Source: JACNIZ01 sp964344765
GTDB taxonomy: Bacteria > Planctomycetota > UBA1135
Direction: 5' to 3'
Length of the DNA stretch: 64,000 nt
Assembly (NCBI GenBank): GCA_964344765.1
Contig: CAYFOM010000001.1
Location: 62,001-126,000, forward strand
Positions 34,559 to 43,026 of the stretch are shown one piece after another (the stretch's first letter is position 1; every line of letters begins with the position of its first letter). The position numbers and the translations under genes are program-made. A model generated the notes under the pieces. The model saw only the letters and a program-made list of their open reading frames with translations. It was not told the origin of the DNA and made no database searches.

Positions 34559-35236
34559 ATGAGCAATCAAAGCGCGAACCGCAAACTCCCCAATTGCTTG
34601 ATGCTGATGGTCCAAGACATGGCCGCCAGCTTGCATTTTTACACCCACATCCTCGGCTTTGAATTCGACGAAGGTTGGCCGAACAAGGAGCAGCCGCTGT
34701 GGGCCAGTCTGTCGCTGAATGACCAAGTCGTAATGATCGGCGCGGCGATGGAGCCCGATCCAAGTTGGTGCGAGGACGAGGACACGCTGAAGCTGCAAAA
34801 AGAAATGCTCGACGTGTTCCAAAAAGGCACTCCCGGCGCCGGAGTTTCGTTCTACTTCGTCATCGATGGCGTCGACGAATACTTCAGCGGCGTCAAAGAA
34901 CGCGGTGGCAAGCCGCGCACCGAACCGAAGACGCAGTTTTACGGTTTGCGCGACTTCATGATCCTCGATCCCGATGGATACCGCCTGCAGATGTACTCCT
35001 ACGTGCAGCTCAGCGAATGCCAGTCGTGCGGCATGCCGCTAACCGATGCCGAGCCCGGCGACATGTATTGCAACTACTGCACCACCGACGATGGCAAGTT
35101 GCGTAGCTACGAGGAAGTATTGCAAGGAACAATTCAAGGCTACTTCATCGGAATGCAAGGTATGGAAGCCGACGCTGCCGCCGTTGCCGCCAAGGAGCAT
35201 TTGGCCAAAATGCCGGCTTGGAAATGCCGCGAGTGA
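34559..35236 (+). CDS. VOC (glyoxalase-fold) protein with C-terminal zinc ribbon
   Basis: A 225-aa two-domain protein. Residues about 12-148 are a vicinal-oxygen-chelate fold (MLMVQDMAASLHFYTHILGFEF, YGLRDFMILDPDGYRLQMYSYV). Residues about 152-222 are a putative zinc-ribbon domain: CQSCGMPL and YCNYC give the four Cys, followed by a helical LAKMPAWK tail. The separate ribbon family is usually found alone, and its fusion to a VOC domain is less usual. The reaction is unknown. TAGGAT at 34511-34516 is a possible -10 box, and a small stem plus T6 follows the stop. Confidence 0.88.
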   Translation: MSNQSANRKLPNCLMLMVQDMAASLHFYTHILGFEFDEGWPNKEQPLWASLSLNDQVVMIGAAMEPDPSWCEDEDTLKLQKEMLDVFQKGTPGAGVSFYFVIDGVDEYFSGVKERGGKPRTEPKTQFYGLRDFMILDPDGYRLQMYSYVQLSECQSCGMPLTDAEPGDMYCNYCTTDDGKLRSYEEVLQGTIQGYFIGMQGMEADAAAVAAKEHLAKMPAWKCRE

Positions 35237-35246
35237 GCGGTTTTTT
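35227..35246 (+). terminator. Short stem-loop with T6 at the VOC gene end
   Basis: CCGC (35227-35230) and GCGG (35237-35240) pair around GAGTGA, which holds the stop codon, followed by six T residues (35241-35246). The stem is only 4 bp, so it is a weak intrinsic terminator at best. Confidence 0.35.
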
Positions 35247-35286
35247 GGGGTAAGCTAGAAATTAGGTTCGGCTTTCCTGTCTCATC

Positions 35287-37710
35287 ATGCCCCAACCTAA
35301 TTTCCGGCTTATTTCGCAATGGCCGCGTGCCATTTGGGGGCGATTATTACCCAAGCGAGGCGGACATGTCTCCAGTCTGCGCATTTTCGCGCTAGCGATT
35401 GGTGCCGTCATTCTGGTTGAGGCTGGGGTGCACGCGGTCATCCCCGCAAGCAAGCAGAGCAACGAGTGGTTATGGGACTTAGCCCTGCAGCTCATCGTGC
35501 TCTTTCCCATTTTGTATTTCATGGTTCACAAGCCGATGGCGGCCGAACGTCGGCGCGCGCGCGAACGTAGTGAGTTTCATACGTTGACGTCACGTTCGCT
35601 GCGCATTTTCAACAGCGCTTTGGATGAACGAGTTTTGCTTTCCTCGGTACTGCCACGCGTGCGTCAAAAGCTAGACGTTTCCATTGCCGGTGTTTGCCGA
35701 GTCGGCAATAAGAAGATTCAGTGGGCCGATGAAACGCCGTCGGCACAGGTTTTTGTCGGATCGGAGATGGCGCCTCCGCCGGTGAACCCCAATCCCATTT
35801 GCGGCAACAGCGATTGCTTGCCGATGTATGACTTGGCGATTTACCTGAATGAAAGTGAAGGTTACGACTCGCCGGCAAAGATGACGACGCGCGGCAGTGT
35901 TTGGTGGAGCACGAATCTCGCGCTGCGGCAATCGTTGAAGTATGTGCGCGGCATTGATCCTGCGCAGCAGAAACTGCATAAATGTAAGTTGGAATCGCTG
36001 GCAATCATTCCGGTGAACTCCGATTCGGCCAGTACTGAGTTTTTGATCTTTGGTGATCCCCGCCCCAACGCTTTCACGCGCGAGCGCATCCACATGTTGG
36101 AGTGGATTGCCAATGGTTTGGAAATGGCGAAGGTGCGCTGGGAATCGGAAGCCAAATTGACTGACTTGGTCCAATCGCTGAAGACTTCGCAAGCCTTGGG
36201 TCGATTGGGTTCGTTTGAATTCAGCAGCTTAGGCGACGGTCATTTTTCGGAAGAGTTGCTGCGTATTTTGGGTCGTGCCGAGGGCAGTCCGCCGGCATGT
36301 TTGGAAACCTTGCTGGAAAGTGTTCACGCCGATGACCGCGAACGCATGGAGCGCGTCTTCGCTGCGGCGCGCGTGGCGTTGGATTCCTATGAGGAGACCT
36401 TCCGCATTGTGCAACCGGGCGGTGAGGTGAGATATGTGCACGCACTAGGTGGCTATTCGGTTGAGAAGGGCGGGCATTCGATCCATCAAGGCGTTTTCCA
36501 AGATGTGACTCAGCGCTTGAAGGTGGAGGAAGAGCGCAAGCAGCTGGAGAACCGAATTAGTCATAAGCACAGCTTGGAAATCATCGGCAAGCTGGCCGGC
36601 GGCGTTGCCCACGACTTCAACAACATTTTGACTTCGGTGCTTTGCAACGCCGAGATTCTGATCGACAACTTTGAAGACGGTGTGCCGAGTAAAAACGTCG
36701 CGGTGGATCACCTGCATGCGATTCAGCGCAGCGCTTCGCGGGCGTCGCGACTGACGCGGCAGTTGCTGATGTTTGGACGCAAGCAGCGCACGCGTGAAGA
36801 AGAAATCAACTTGGGCGATTTGGTGTCCGAGATGGTGCGCATGTTCGAGCGCTTGTTGCCGGAGAACATTCGCATTAGTACCGCGGCGACCGAAGACATC
36901 CGCACGATCAAGGGCGACCCGGGAATGATCGAGCAAGTGCTGCTGAATTTGGTGTTGAATGCACGCGACAGCATGCCCGAAGGTGGGCGGCTGATGATCG
37001 ACATCGGCAACGTGCAAATCAGCCCGGAGCAGGCGGCTGCTTATGGCGACATCGATGCCGGTGCATTCGTTTTAATGTCCGTTTCCGACACCGGTAGCGG
37101 CATGGACGAAGAAACTTTGGCGCGTGCATTCCAGCCGTTCTTCACCACCAAGAAGGCGGGTAAGGGAACCGGCTTGGGTTTGGCAATGGTTGATGAGTCG
37201 GTGCAGAAAATGCGCGGCTTCGTTCACGCAAAGAGTCACCCCGGTTTAGGCTCGATATTCCAAATCTACCTACCCGCTTTCGGTAAGCGAACGGTTAAGC
37301 CGCGGCCGCGTCCGGTACTGGTGACCGACGGCGAGTCGCATGGCGAAGGCATCCTCGTTTGCGAAGACGATGACGGCATTTTGGAATTGACCGTGACCAT
37401 GTTGGAGCGCGCCGGCTACACCGTGTTTGCGGCTAACGATGGCAAAGAGGCGGTCCAGCTGGCGAAGGAGCATGTCGGCGAAATCAGTTTGCTGATTACC
37501 GATGTGATCATGCCCGATATGTCGGGTAAGGAAGTTTCGGATCGCTTGCACGAGCAAATTCCGATGATTCGCACGTTATTCATCTCCGGCTACACCGAAG
37601 ACGTGCTCGCCAGCCATGGCATTCAGTCGGATTCGTTCCAATTCCTCGGCAAGCCATTTTCCAGCTCCGAACTGCTGCAAAATGTGCGTAAAGTATTGAA
37701 GCGCGCTTAG
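35287..37710 (+). CDS. Hybrid sensor histidine kinase with receiver domain
   Basis: An 807-aa membrane signalling protein. Two hydrophobic helices (about 31-50 and 61-79) are followed by a GAF-like input region (about 95-290) with Cys-rich bits (PICGNSDCLP). A PAS domain comes next (about 295-415, LGRLGSFEFSSLGDGHFS, then GVFQDVTQRL). The kinase core has phosphoacceptor motif GGVAHDFNNIL, an N-box with LNARDSMPEGG, DTGSGMDEE and GTGLGLAMV. A C-terminal receiver (about 690-805) has acidic pocket CEDDDG, phosphoacceptor Asp in LLITDVIMPDMSG and a KPF lysine. It autophosphorylates His and can pass phosphate to its own receiver. No output domain or cognate regulator is adjacent, and the signal is unknown. 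Confidence 0.94.
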   Translation: MPQPNFRLISQWPRAIWGRLLPKRGGHVSSLRIFALAIGAVILVEAGVHAVIPASKQSNEWLWDLALQLIVLFPILYFMVHKPMAAERRRARERSEFHTLTSRSLRIFNSALDERVLLSSVLPRVRQKLDVSIAGVCRVGNKKIQWADETPSAQVFVGSEMAPPPVNPNPICGNSDCLPMYDLAIYLNESEGYDSPAKMTTRGSVWWSTNLALRQSLKYVRGIDPAQQKLHKCKLESLAIIPVNSDSASTEFLIFGDPRPNAFTRERIHMLEWIANGLEMAKVRWESEAKLTDLVQSLKTSQALGRLGSFEFSSLGDGHFSEELLRILGRAEGSPPACLETLLESVHADDRERMERVFAAARVALDSYEETFRIVQPGGEVRYVHALGGYSVEKGGHSIHQGVFQDVTQRLKVEEERKQLENRISHKHSLEIIGKLAGGVAHDFNNILTSVLCNAEILIDNFEDGVPSKNVAVDHLHAIQRSASRASRLTRQLLMFGRKQRTREEEINLGDLVSEMVRMFERLLPENIRISTAATEDIRTIKGDPGMIEQVLLNLVLNARDSMPEGGRLMIDIGNVQISPEQAAAYGDIDAGAFVLMSVSDTGSGMDEETLARAFQPFFTTKKAGKGTGLGLAMVDESVQKMRGFVHAKSHPGLGSIFQIYLPAFGKRTVKPRPRPVLVTDGESHGEGILVCEDDDGILELTVTMLERAGYTVFAANDGKEAVQLAKEHVGEISLLITDVIMPDMSGKEVSDRLHEQIPMIRTLFISGYTEDVLASHGIQSDSFQFLGKPFSSSELLQNVRKVLKRA

Positions 37711-37743
37711 TGACCGCGGCGTGAGCCAAGTTGCTGCCCGTTC

Positions 37744-38469
37744 ATGACCAGCCATTTCATTCTTTACGTTCAAGATCAACAAGCGGCCGCGGCCTTTTAT
37801 GCGCGGGTGCTGGATCGAGATCCGCGCTTAGACGTACCTGGAATGACCGAGTTTGATCTACCCGGCGGGGGAGCGGTGCTCGGATTGATGCCGGAGGCTG
37901 GAATCAAAAAGCTACTCGCCGACGCCATCCCCAACCCTGCTGATGCCGGCGACGTGGCGCGCGCCGAGCTGTACTTGGTGGTGCCCGAGCCAGAGGAATT
38001 TCTCGATCGCGCCGAAGCGGCCGGTGCCGAAGTGCTGCAGGATGTGCGGCCACGGGATTGGGGCCATGAAGCCGGTTACACGCGTGATTTAGATGGCCAT
38101 GTTTTGGCATTTGCTCGTGACCCACAGGCCAATCAAGCGCCTGCTTTGACCGGCAAGGGTGCGGCGCCGGCAAAAATCGGCTGGTTCCGACGTCTGCACA
38201 ACGCCGTCGGCCCGGTCGCTGCCGGTTTGGTGTTGGATTTCTGCGATTTGATCACCTTCGGACCATTGGGCTGGACCGTCGGCCCGGTCGTCGGCCTGAT
38301 CGTGGGGTGGTACTTGGGCGGCTTCTATCAGCTCAAAAAATTGGCGCGTTTTGCCCTGGCAGCGCTGGCGGCCGGATATTTGGCGGTACCGATGACCGCA
38401 TTCATCCCGCTTGGCACCATCGTTTCGGCTTTGGGCCGGCTGATGGCAAGCAATCGCCAAAGCAAATAG
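37744..38469 (+). CDS. VOC-domain protein with C-terminal membrane helices
   Basis: A 241-aa protein in two parts. Residues about 1-125 are a VOC/glyoxalase-like fold (HFILYVQDQQAAAAFYARVL, RDWGHEAGYTRDLDGHVLAFA). Residues about 145-235 form two or three hydrophobic segments: PVAAGLVLDFCDLITF, LGWTVGPVVGLIVGWYLGG and FALAALAAGYLAVPMTAFIPLG. A membrane-anchored VOC protein is unusual. The short gap (33 bases) after the hybrid kinase gene makes cotranscription possible, so it might sense or process a small molecule for that kinase; this is inference. The metal ligands are not clearly complete. Confidence 0.85.
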   Translation: MTSHFILYVQDQQAAAAFYARVLDRDPRLDVPGMTEFDLPGGGAVLGLMPEAGIKKLLADAIPNPADAGDVARAELYLVVPEPEEFLDRAEAAGAEVLQDVRPRDWGHEAGYTRDLDGHVLAFARDPQANQAPALTGKGAAPAKIGWFRRLHNAVGPVAAGLVLDFCDLITFGPLGWTVGPVVGLIVGWYLGGFYQLKKLARFALAALAAGYLAVPMTAFIPLGTIVSALGRLMASNRQSK

Positions 38470-38517
38470 CGCCCCGCTGGCATTCACGCTCAGCCGAGGT
38501 CGAAGCCACCGCGCTGC

Positions 38518-38533
38518 TAGAATTCCGGATTCT
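38518..38533 (+). promoter_or_regulatory. -10-like box and repeated element before the LeuB/IDH-like gene
   Basis: TAGAAT (38518-38523) lies 24 bases before the ATG. The 15-mer AGAATTCCGGATTCT (38519-38533) differs by one base from 28197-28211 in the Fur/tpm control region, and could be a shared operator or a coincidence. Confidence 0.35.
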
Positions 38534-38547
38534 CAAGCCCGAACGAG

Positions 38548-39609
38548 ATGAAAACCCACCGAATTGCAGTCATTGCCGGCGACGGCATCGGCCCTGAGGT
38601 CGTCAACCAAGCGCTGCGCATCGTGCGCGCCGCCGCCGAACAGCACCAGTTTGCCCTCGACGTGACCGAGTACCCCTACGGCACCGAGCATTGGCTGAAG
38701 ACCGAGGAAATCCTGCCGGATGACAAGTTCGAAGAAATCCGCCAAGCCGACGCCATCGTGCTCGGCGCAATTGGCGATCCGCGTGCTCCGGTCGGCTTGA
38801 TCGAGCGCGGCATCATCGGCAAGTTGCGTTGGGATTTGGATCTGTACGTCAACCTGCGGCCGATCAAGCTGCTCGATGAAAAATTCTGCCCGTTGAAAGG
38901 TAAGGGTCCGGAAGACATCGACATGTTGATCGTGCGCGAGAACACCGAAGATGTTTACGTGCAAAAGCCCGAGTTTGAAAACCAGGGCGAAGCCGACGAG
39001 GTCGCGGCGCAGTCGATGCGTTACACCCGCGCCGGTACCGAGCGCATCATTCGCTATGCGTTTGAGCAGGCGCGCAATCGGCCGCGCAAGCACCTGACCT
39101 TGATCGATAAGGCCAACGCGGTGCGCGCGCAGGATTTGTACAGCCGTGTTTTTGCCGAGGTCGGCGAAGAGTATCCGGATGTGCAAACCGGTCATTTGTA
39201 CGTCGACGCGGCGTGCATGCGCATGATTGAAAGCCCTGAGTCCATAGACACCGCGGTGACCACCAACTTGTTCGGCGACATCGTCACCGACTTGGGCGCG
39301 ATGCTGCAAGGTGGAATGGGCGTGGCCGCAAGTGCCAACCTACACCCGGGCAAGCTGGGTTTGTTTGAGTCGGTGCACGGCTCGTTCCCGCAAGCGGCGG
39401 GCAAAAACATCGCCAACCCGATTGCGACGATCAACGCGTTGCAAATGATGTTGGAGTACCTCGGTGAAACCGACGCCGCTCGCGAGATTGAGGCAGCGGT
39501 GGCGCATTTGCTGCGTGGTGGCGGCATTCGCAGCTTGGATGTCGGCGTGCATAAAACCGACGAGATCGGCGATTTGATCCTCGATCAGATGGCCGTCGGC
39601 TGTGACTGA
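38548..39609 (+). CDS. Isopropylmalate/isocitrate dehydrogenase family protein
   Basis: A 353-aa beta-decarboxylating dehydrogenase: RIAVIAGDGIGPEVV at the start, LDLYVNLRPIK, RENTEDVY, DKANAVRAQDLY and NLFGDIVTDLGAMLQGGMGVAASANL. All are hallmarks of the LeuB/IDH/tartrate dehydrogenase family that oxidises and decarboxylates 2-hydroxy acids with NAD(P). LeuB has RELTGGIYF at the substrate loop, whereas this has RENTEDVYV, closer to isocitrate or homoisocitrate enzymes, so the substrate is open. The downstream MATE gene overlaps its end by 8 bases if GTG 39602 is used, or starts 1 base after it from ATG 39611. Confidence 0.9.
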   Translation: MKTHRIAVIAGDGIGPEVVNQALRIVRAAAEQHQFALDVTEYPYGTEHWLKTEEILPDDKFEEIRQADAIVLGAIGDPRAPVGLIERGIIGKLRWDLDLYVNLRPIKLLDEKFCPLKGKGPEDIDMLIVRENTEDVYVQKPEFENQGEADEVAAQSMRYTRAGTERIIRYAFEQARNRPRKHLTLIDKANAVRAQDLYSRVFAEVGEEYPDVQTGHLYVDAACMRMIESPESIDTAVTTNLFGDIVTDLGAMLQGGMGVAASANLHPGKLGLFESVHGSFPQAAGKNIANPIATINALQMMLEYLGETDAAREIEAAVAHLLRGGGIRSLDVGVHKTDEIGDLILDQMAVGCD

Positions 39610-40981
39610 TATGGCGCACGAATTCGATCGACGTCCGCACCGAACCTTGCTGATGCTGTCGGTGCCGGCGTTGGTTTCGCTGATTGCCGAGCCGCTGACC
39701 GGGCTGGTTGATACCGCATTCGTCAAGCAGCTCGGAAGTGAGTCGCTGGCGGCGTTGGGCGTCGGCACGACGTTGTTGTCGGGTAGTTATTGGATTTTTA
39801 ACTTCCTCGGCATCGGCGTGCAGTCGGAGGTTGCGCATCAACACGGTCAAGGATCGCGCGATCGCGCTTGCGATTTGAATGGCTTGGCGCTGATTCTTGG
39901 AATCGGCTTCGGCGTATTGATGTTGGTTTTGGGTTGGCCGGCTGCCGCTGCTCTGGCCGAGATGATGGGCACCGACGGCCAAACCCAAAGCGATGCTGTC
40001 GAGTACTTGCGCATCCGCCTGCTGGCCGCGCCGGCGGTGTTGATGATGGGGACTTGTTTCGGCTCGCTGCGCGGATTGCAAAAGATGCGAACGCCGATGG
40101 TCATCGCGCTGATCGTCAATCTGCTCAACATCGCGCTCGACGCGCTGCTGATTTTCGGTGCTGGCCCCATTCCCGGCTTCGGCATTGCCGGCGCGGCGTG
40201 GGCGTCGACGATCAGCCAGTGGTTGGGTGCGGCAATGGCGGTTTGGGCGGTTGGAAGTGCACTGGGTTGGAAGCCGAAGCCGCGATTGAGAGACGTCGGT
40301 GTGTTGATGAAAATCGGCGGCGATATGTTTTTGCGCACCGCGGCGCTGACCGGTTTTTTGGTGCTGGGTACCCGCGCAGCCACTCAGATTGGTCCCGAGG
40401 CGGGCGGTGCGCATCACGTGATTCGCCAGGTTTATCTTTTCTCGGCGCTTGCGTTGGACGCGTTGGCCATCACCGCGATTTCGCTGATTGGCTTTTACGT
40501 CGGATCCGGTTTGATCCGCGGCGCGCGCAGGGTTGCGGCGTACACCAGTGCTTGGAGTCTGGCGATGGGCATTGCACTACTCGCGGCAATGATCCTCGGT
40601 CAAGACGCGGTCATCGCCGCCTTCGTTCCAGCCGACGCCGTCGACGTCTTCCTCACCGCATGGTTGTGGTCTGCCTTGGTGCAACCCCTCAACGCGCTTT
40701 GTTTTGCCACCGACGGCATTCATTGGGGCACGCGCGATTTTGCTTATTTGCGCAACGGAATGTTGATCGCATGCGGCATTTCCATCCCGTTGCTGATGCT
40801 GGTCGATGTGCGCCACGAAGACGCGCTGACTCATATCTGGTGGATCACCGGATTGTGGGTGGTTTTGCGCGCGATCGCCGGCTGGATTCGGGTGTGGCCG
40901 GGCGTTGGCAATGCGCCGATTGGAAATCGTGCTGCCGCGGCCGAAATCGCGGCCGAAGCCCAGCCGCCTTCCGCTCAATAG
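39602..40981 (+). CDS. MATE-family multidrug/metabolite exporter
   Basis: A 459-aa membrane protein with about 12 hydrophobic helices in two halves, of the DinF-like branch of MATE antiporters. Seen: LLMLSVPALVSLIAEPLTGLVDTAFVKQLG near the start, GTCFGSLRGLQKMRTPM mid-protein and TAALTGFLVLGTRAATQIGPEAGGAHHV in the second half. It likely exports organic solutes against H+ or Na+. The start is GTG 39602, overlapping the dehydrogenase end by 8 bases, or ATG 39611. The two hydrophilic ends carry Ala/Glu-rich tails. Confidence 0.93.
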   Translation: MTDMAHEFDRRPHRTLLMLSVPALVSLIAEPLTGLVDTAFVKQLGSESLAALGVGTTLLSGSYWIFNFLGIGVQSEVAHQHGQGSRDRACDLNGLALILGIGFGVLMLVLGWPAAAALAEMMGTDGQTQSDAVEYLRIRLLAAPAVLMMGTCFGSLRGLQKMRTPMVIALIVNLLNIALDALLIFGAGPIPGFGIAGAAWASTISQWLGAAMAVWAVGSALGWKPKPRLRDVGVLMKIGGDMFLRTAALTGFLVLGTRAATQIGPEAGGAHHVIRQVYLFSALALDALAITAISLIGFYVGSGLIRGARRVAAYTSAWSLAMGIALLAAMILGQDAVIAAFVPADAVDVFLTAWLWSALVQPLNALCFATDGIHWGTRDFAYLRNGMLIACGISIPLLMLVDVRHEDALTHIWWITGLWVVLRAIAGWIRVWPGVGNAPIGNRAAAAEIAAEAQPPSAQ

Positions 40982-41011
40982 GCCACCGCATTCGAACCCG
41001 CGGTGCCGTTG

Positions 41012-41029
41012 TGTGAACCAGAGTTCACA
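41012..41029 (+). promoter_or_regulatory. Perfect inverted repeat before the two-component genes
   Basis: TGTGAAC-CAGA-GTTCACA, 7-bp arms with a 4-base spacer, lies 33 bases before the kinase ATG. It could be an operator or a leader hairpin. The core GTGAAC-N-GTTCAC also occurs after the histone gene at 8292-8310. Confidence 0.4.
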
Positions 41030-41061
41030 TCGGCAACCCTGGTGGAGGATAAGCTTTAGGC

Positions 41062-43026
41062 ATGAAGCGCCGCGTCCCGTTGTCGCGCATATGGAGCCTG
41101 TCGCTGTCGGTGACCGCTTTGGCGCTGCTGGCGGCGGCTTGGTATGCCGGCAGTGATCCGGGCGTGGCGGCGCAAGCCCAAGCACTGGCCGACGGCAACA
41201 GTTTGGCCGGGCAGCTGCAAAGCGTCGGCATGTCGGTGGCGCGCGATTTTGCCGAGGGCAGCACCGGCGAAGAACCGATTACCGTGATGCGTTTCGGTGC
41301 CGACCGCACGTTGATCGAACCTAAACCGCTGCCGCTGGGGCAGGAGCTACTGGATCAGGTGGATGGAGCCAGCGGCCAAGGGCCGACGCCGGCGGCATCG
41401 TGGCTGACCGAAGCCAAACGGTTGAGCTTCGAGCAGGATTGGATGGCGGCCGAAGAAGCCGTCGCCAATGGCGAGCGCGAAGTGCATGAAGGCGAGCGTG
41501 CGACTTGGGCGGAGTTGATGTTGAGCAAAGCCGAAGCGGTGATGCAGTTGGGTGAACCGGAGCGGGCGGCGTCGATTTTGGAATCGGTGCGCAGTTCGAC
41601 CTTCCCCAGTGATTTGCTCGACGGCCCGCTGCATTTGAAATTGGGGTACCGCATTGCTGCCGCGTGGGAAGCCGCCGGCCGCCAAGATCGCGCCGATAAC
41701 GCGTTGCAGCAAACGTACCGCGACTTGCTCGACGGTCGCATTGCGATGTCGCCGCAGCGGCTGAGTTATTACGCCATCGACTTGCAAAACCGCCTCGACT
41801 TAGGTGCCGACGCCGCCAAGCTCGAGCAAGCCGTCGCAGACTTTTTCCTCGCCGAAGAAGTGCGTGACAAGATTCGCGCCAAACCCAATGCGATGAGTTT
41901 GGAGTTGCGCGGACGGGTGCTGTTTTTTGATTCCGATCGCACCACGGCGCGGTTGTACAACGCGCTCACCGCCACGCGAATTGTGCGTCAGCGGTTGGAA
42001 GAAGTGCTGCCGGTGAACGACGCGTTCGAGTTAATTAGCGGTGGAATGCAGGCAACGGGCGCGGTGGTGGCCAAGTTGGAGTTGCCGGCGGGGTTTAGTC
42101 ACAACTGGCGTTTGGTATTGGCCAAACCCGAGGTGTACACGCGACCGGCGGCGATGCGTCAGGCGTGGTTGTGGTCGGGAACGTTGATGATATTGATGGC
42201 GTTGGCCATCGTTGGCATATGGGGTGCACGTGCATTGCGACGACGCGCCGAATTGGAGCGCATGCGGCGTGACTTTATTGCCGGAGTCAGTCATGAACTG
42301 CGCACGCCGGCGGCGTCGATCTCGTTGCTGGCCGGCAACCTGATGGATGGTCGCGTGGCAACCGAAGATCGTCGGCGTGAGTATTACCGGGCGATCAATC
42401 GCGATGCGCAGCGTTTGCAGCGATTGGTGGCCGATGTGTTGGACGCTTCGCGATTGGAACGCGGCGTGTTTCAGGTTGAATTGCGTTCAGTGATGCCGGC
42501 GCCGTTGTTGGAAGAGTTGGCCGAGGAGCAAGCGCCGCGTTTAGCTGATGCCGGGTTGGAGTTGCGCGCGGAGATTGAAACCGATTTGCCGGAAACAATG
42601 ATGGACGACGCGGCGGTCGAGCGTGCGGTGGCCAATTTGCTGGAGAATGCACGCAAGTACGCAACCGATGGCGGATTGGTGATTTTGCGCGGCTATCGCG
42701 AGGCGTCGGAAGTTGTGGTCGAGGTCGAGGACCGTGGACCGGGCGTGCCGGAAGAGTTGCGCGATAAGATTTTTGAAGCTTATGAGCGCGGATTGGCGGC
42801 GCGAGATGTCAGCGGTGGCGGGAGCGGTGGTGAAAATTCCATCGGCCTTGCTGCCGGTGCGGGCTTGGGTTTGGCGTTGGTGCGCGAGACGCTGCAAGCA
42901 CATGGTGGAACTGCAGTAGCGCTGGCTCCGGCGGCCGCCGATGGTGAACAGGGTTTAACAACAGGGGCCAGATTTCAGCTACGGTTCCCGGTAAGCTTGG
43001 ACGTAACTGAAAACAACTATGAGTAA
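41062..43026 (+). CDS. Sensor histidine kinase
   Basis: A 654-aa inner-membrane kinase. TM1 (about residues 10-30) and TM2 (about 368-388, LIMALAIVGIWGARAL) enclose a long periplasmic domain of about 335 residues with helical, TPR-like character (LSKAEAVMQLGEPERAASILESV). The cytoplasmic core has the phosphoacceptor motif FIAGVSHELRTPAASISLL, an N-box with NLLENARKYATDG, VEDRGPGVPEEL and a G2 box GAGLGLALV, so it is complete. Its end overlaps the response regulator by 8 bases, giving a coupled pair. The large periplasmic domain is presumably the sensor; its ligand is unknown. Confidence 0.95.
   Translation: MKRRVPLSRIWSLSLSVTALALLAAAWYAGSDPGVAAQAQALADGNSLAGQLQSVGMSVARDFAEGSTGEEPITVMRFGADRTLIEPKPLPLGQELLDQVDGASGQGPTPAASWLTEAKRLSFEQDWMAAEEAVANGEREVHEGERATWAELMLSKAEAVMQLGEPERAASILESVRSSTFPSDLLDGPLHLKLGYRIAAAWEAAGRQDRADNALQQTYRDLLDGRIAMSPQRLSYYAIDLQNRLDLGADAAKLEQAVADFFLAEEVRDKIRAKPNAMSLELRGRVLFFDSDRTTARLYNALTATRIVRQRLEEVLPVNDAFELISGGMQATGAVVAKLELPAGFSHNWRLVLAKPEVYTRPAAMRQAWLWSGTLMILMALAIVGIWGARALRRRAELERMRRDFIAGVSHELRTPAASISLLAGNLMDGRVATEDRRREYYRAINRDAQRLQRLVADVLDASRLERGVFQVELRSVMPAPLLEELAEEQAPRLADAGLELRAEIETDLPETMMDDAAVERAVANLLENARKYATDGGLVILRGYREASEVVVEVEDRGPGVPEELRDKIFEAYERGLAARDVSGGGSGGENSIGLAAGAGLGLALVRETLQAHGGTAVALAPAAADGEQGLTTGARFQLRFPVSLDVTENNYE

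Noticed and set aside
34455..34763. Longer N-terminus for the SDR gene
   Set aside because: The extra 103 residues are low-complexity and overlap the divergent VOC gene. The NAD-binding motif starts right after the chosen ATG.
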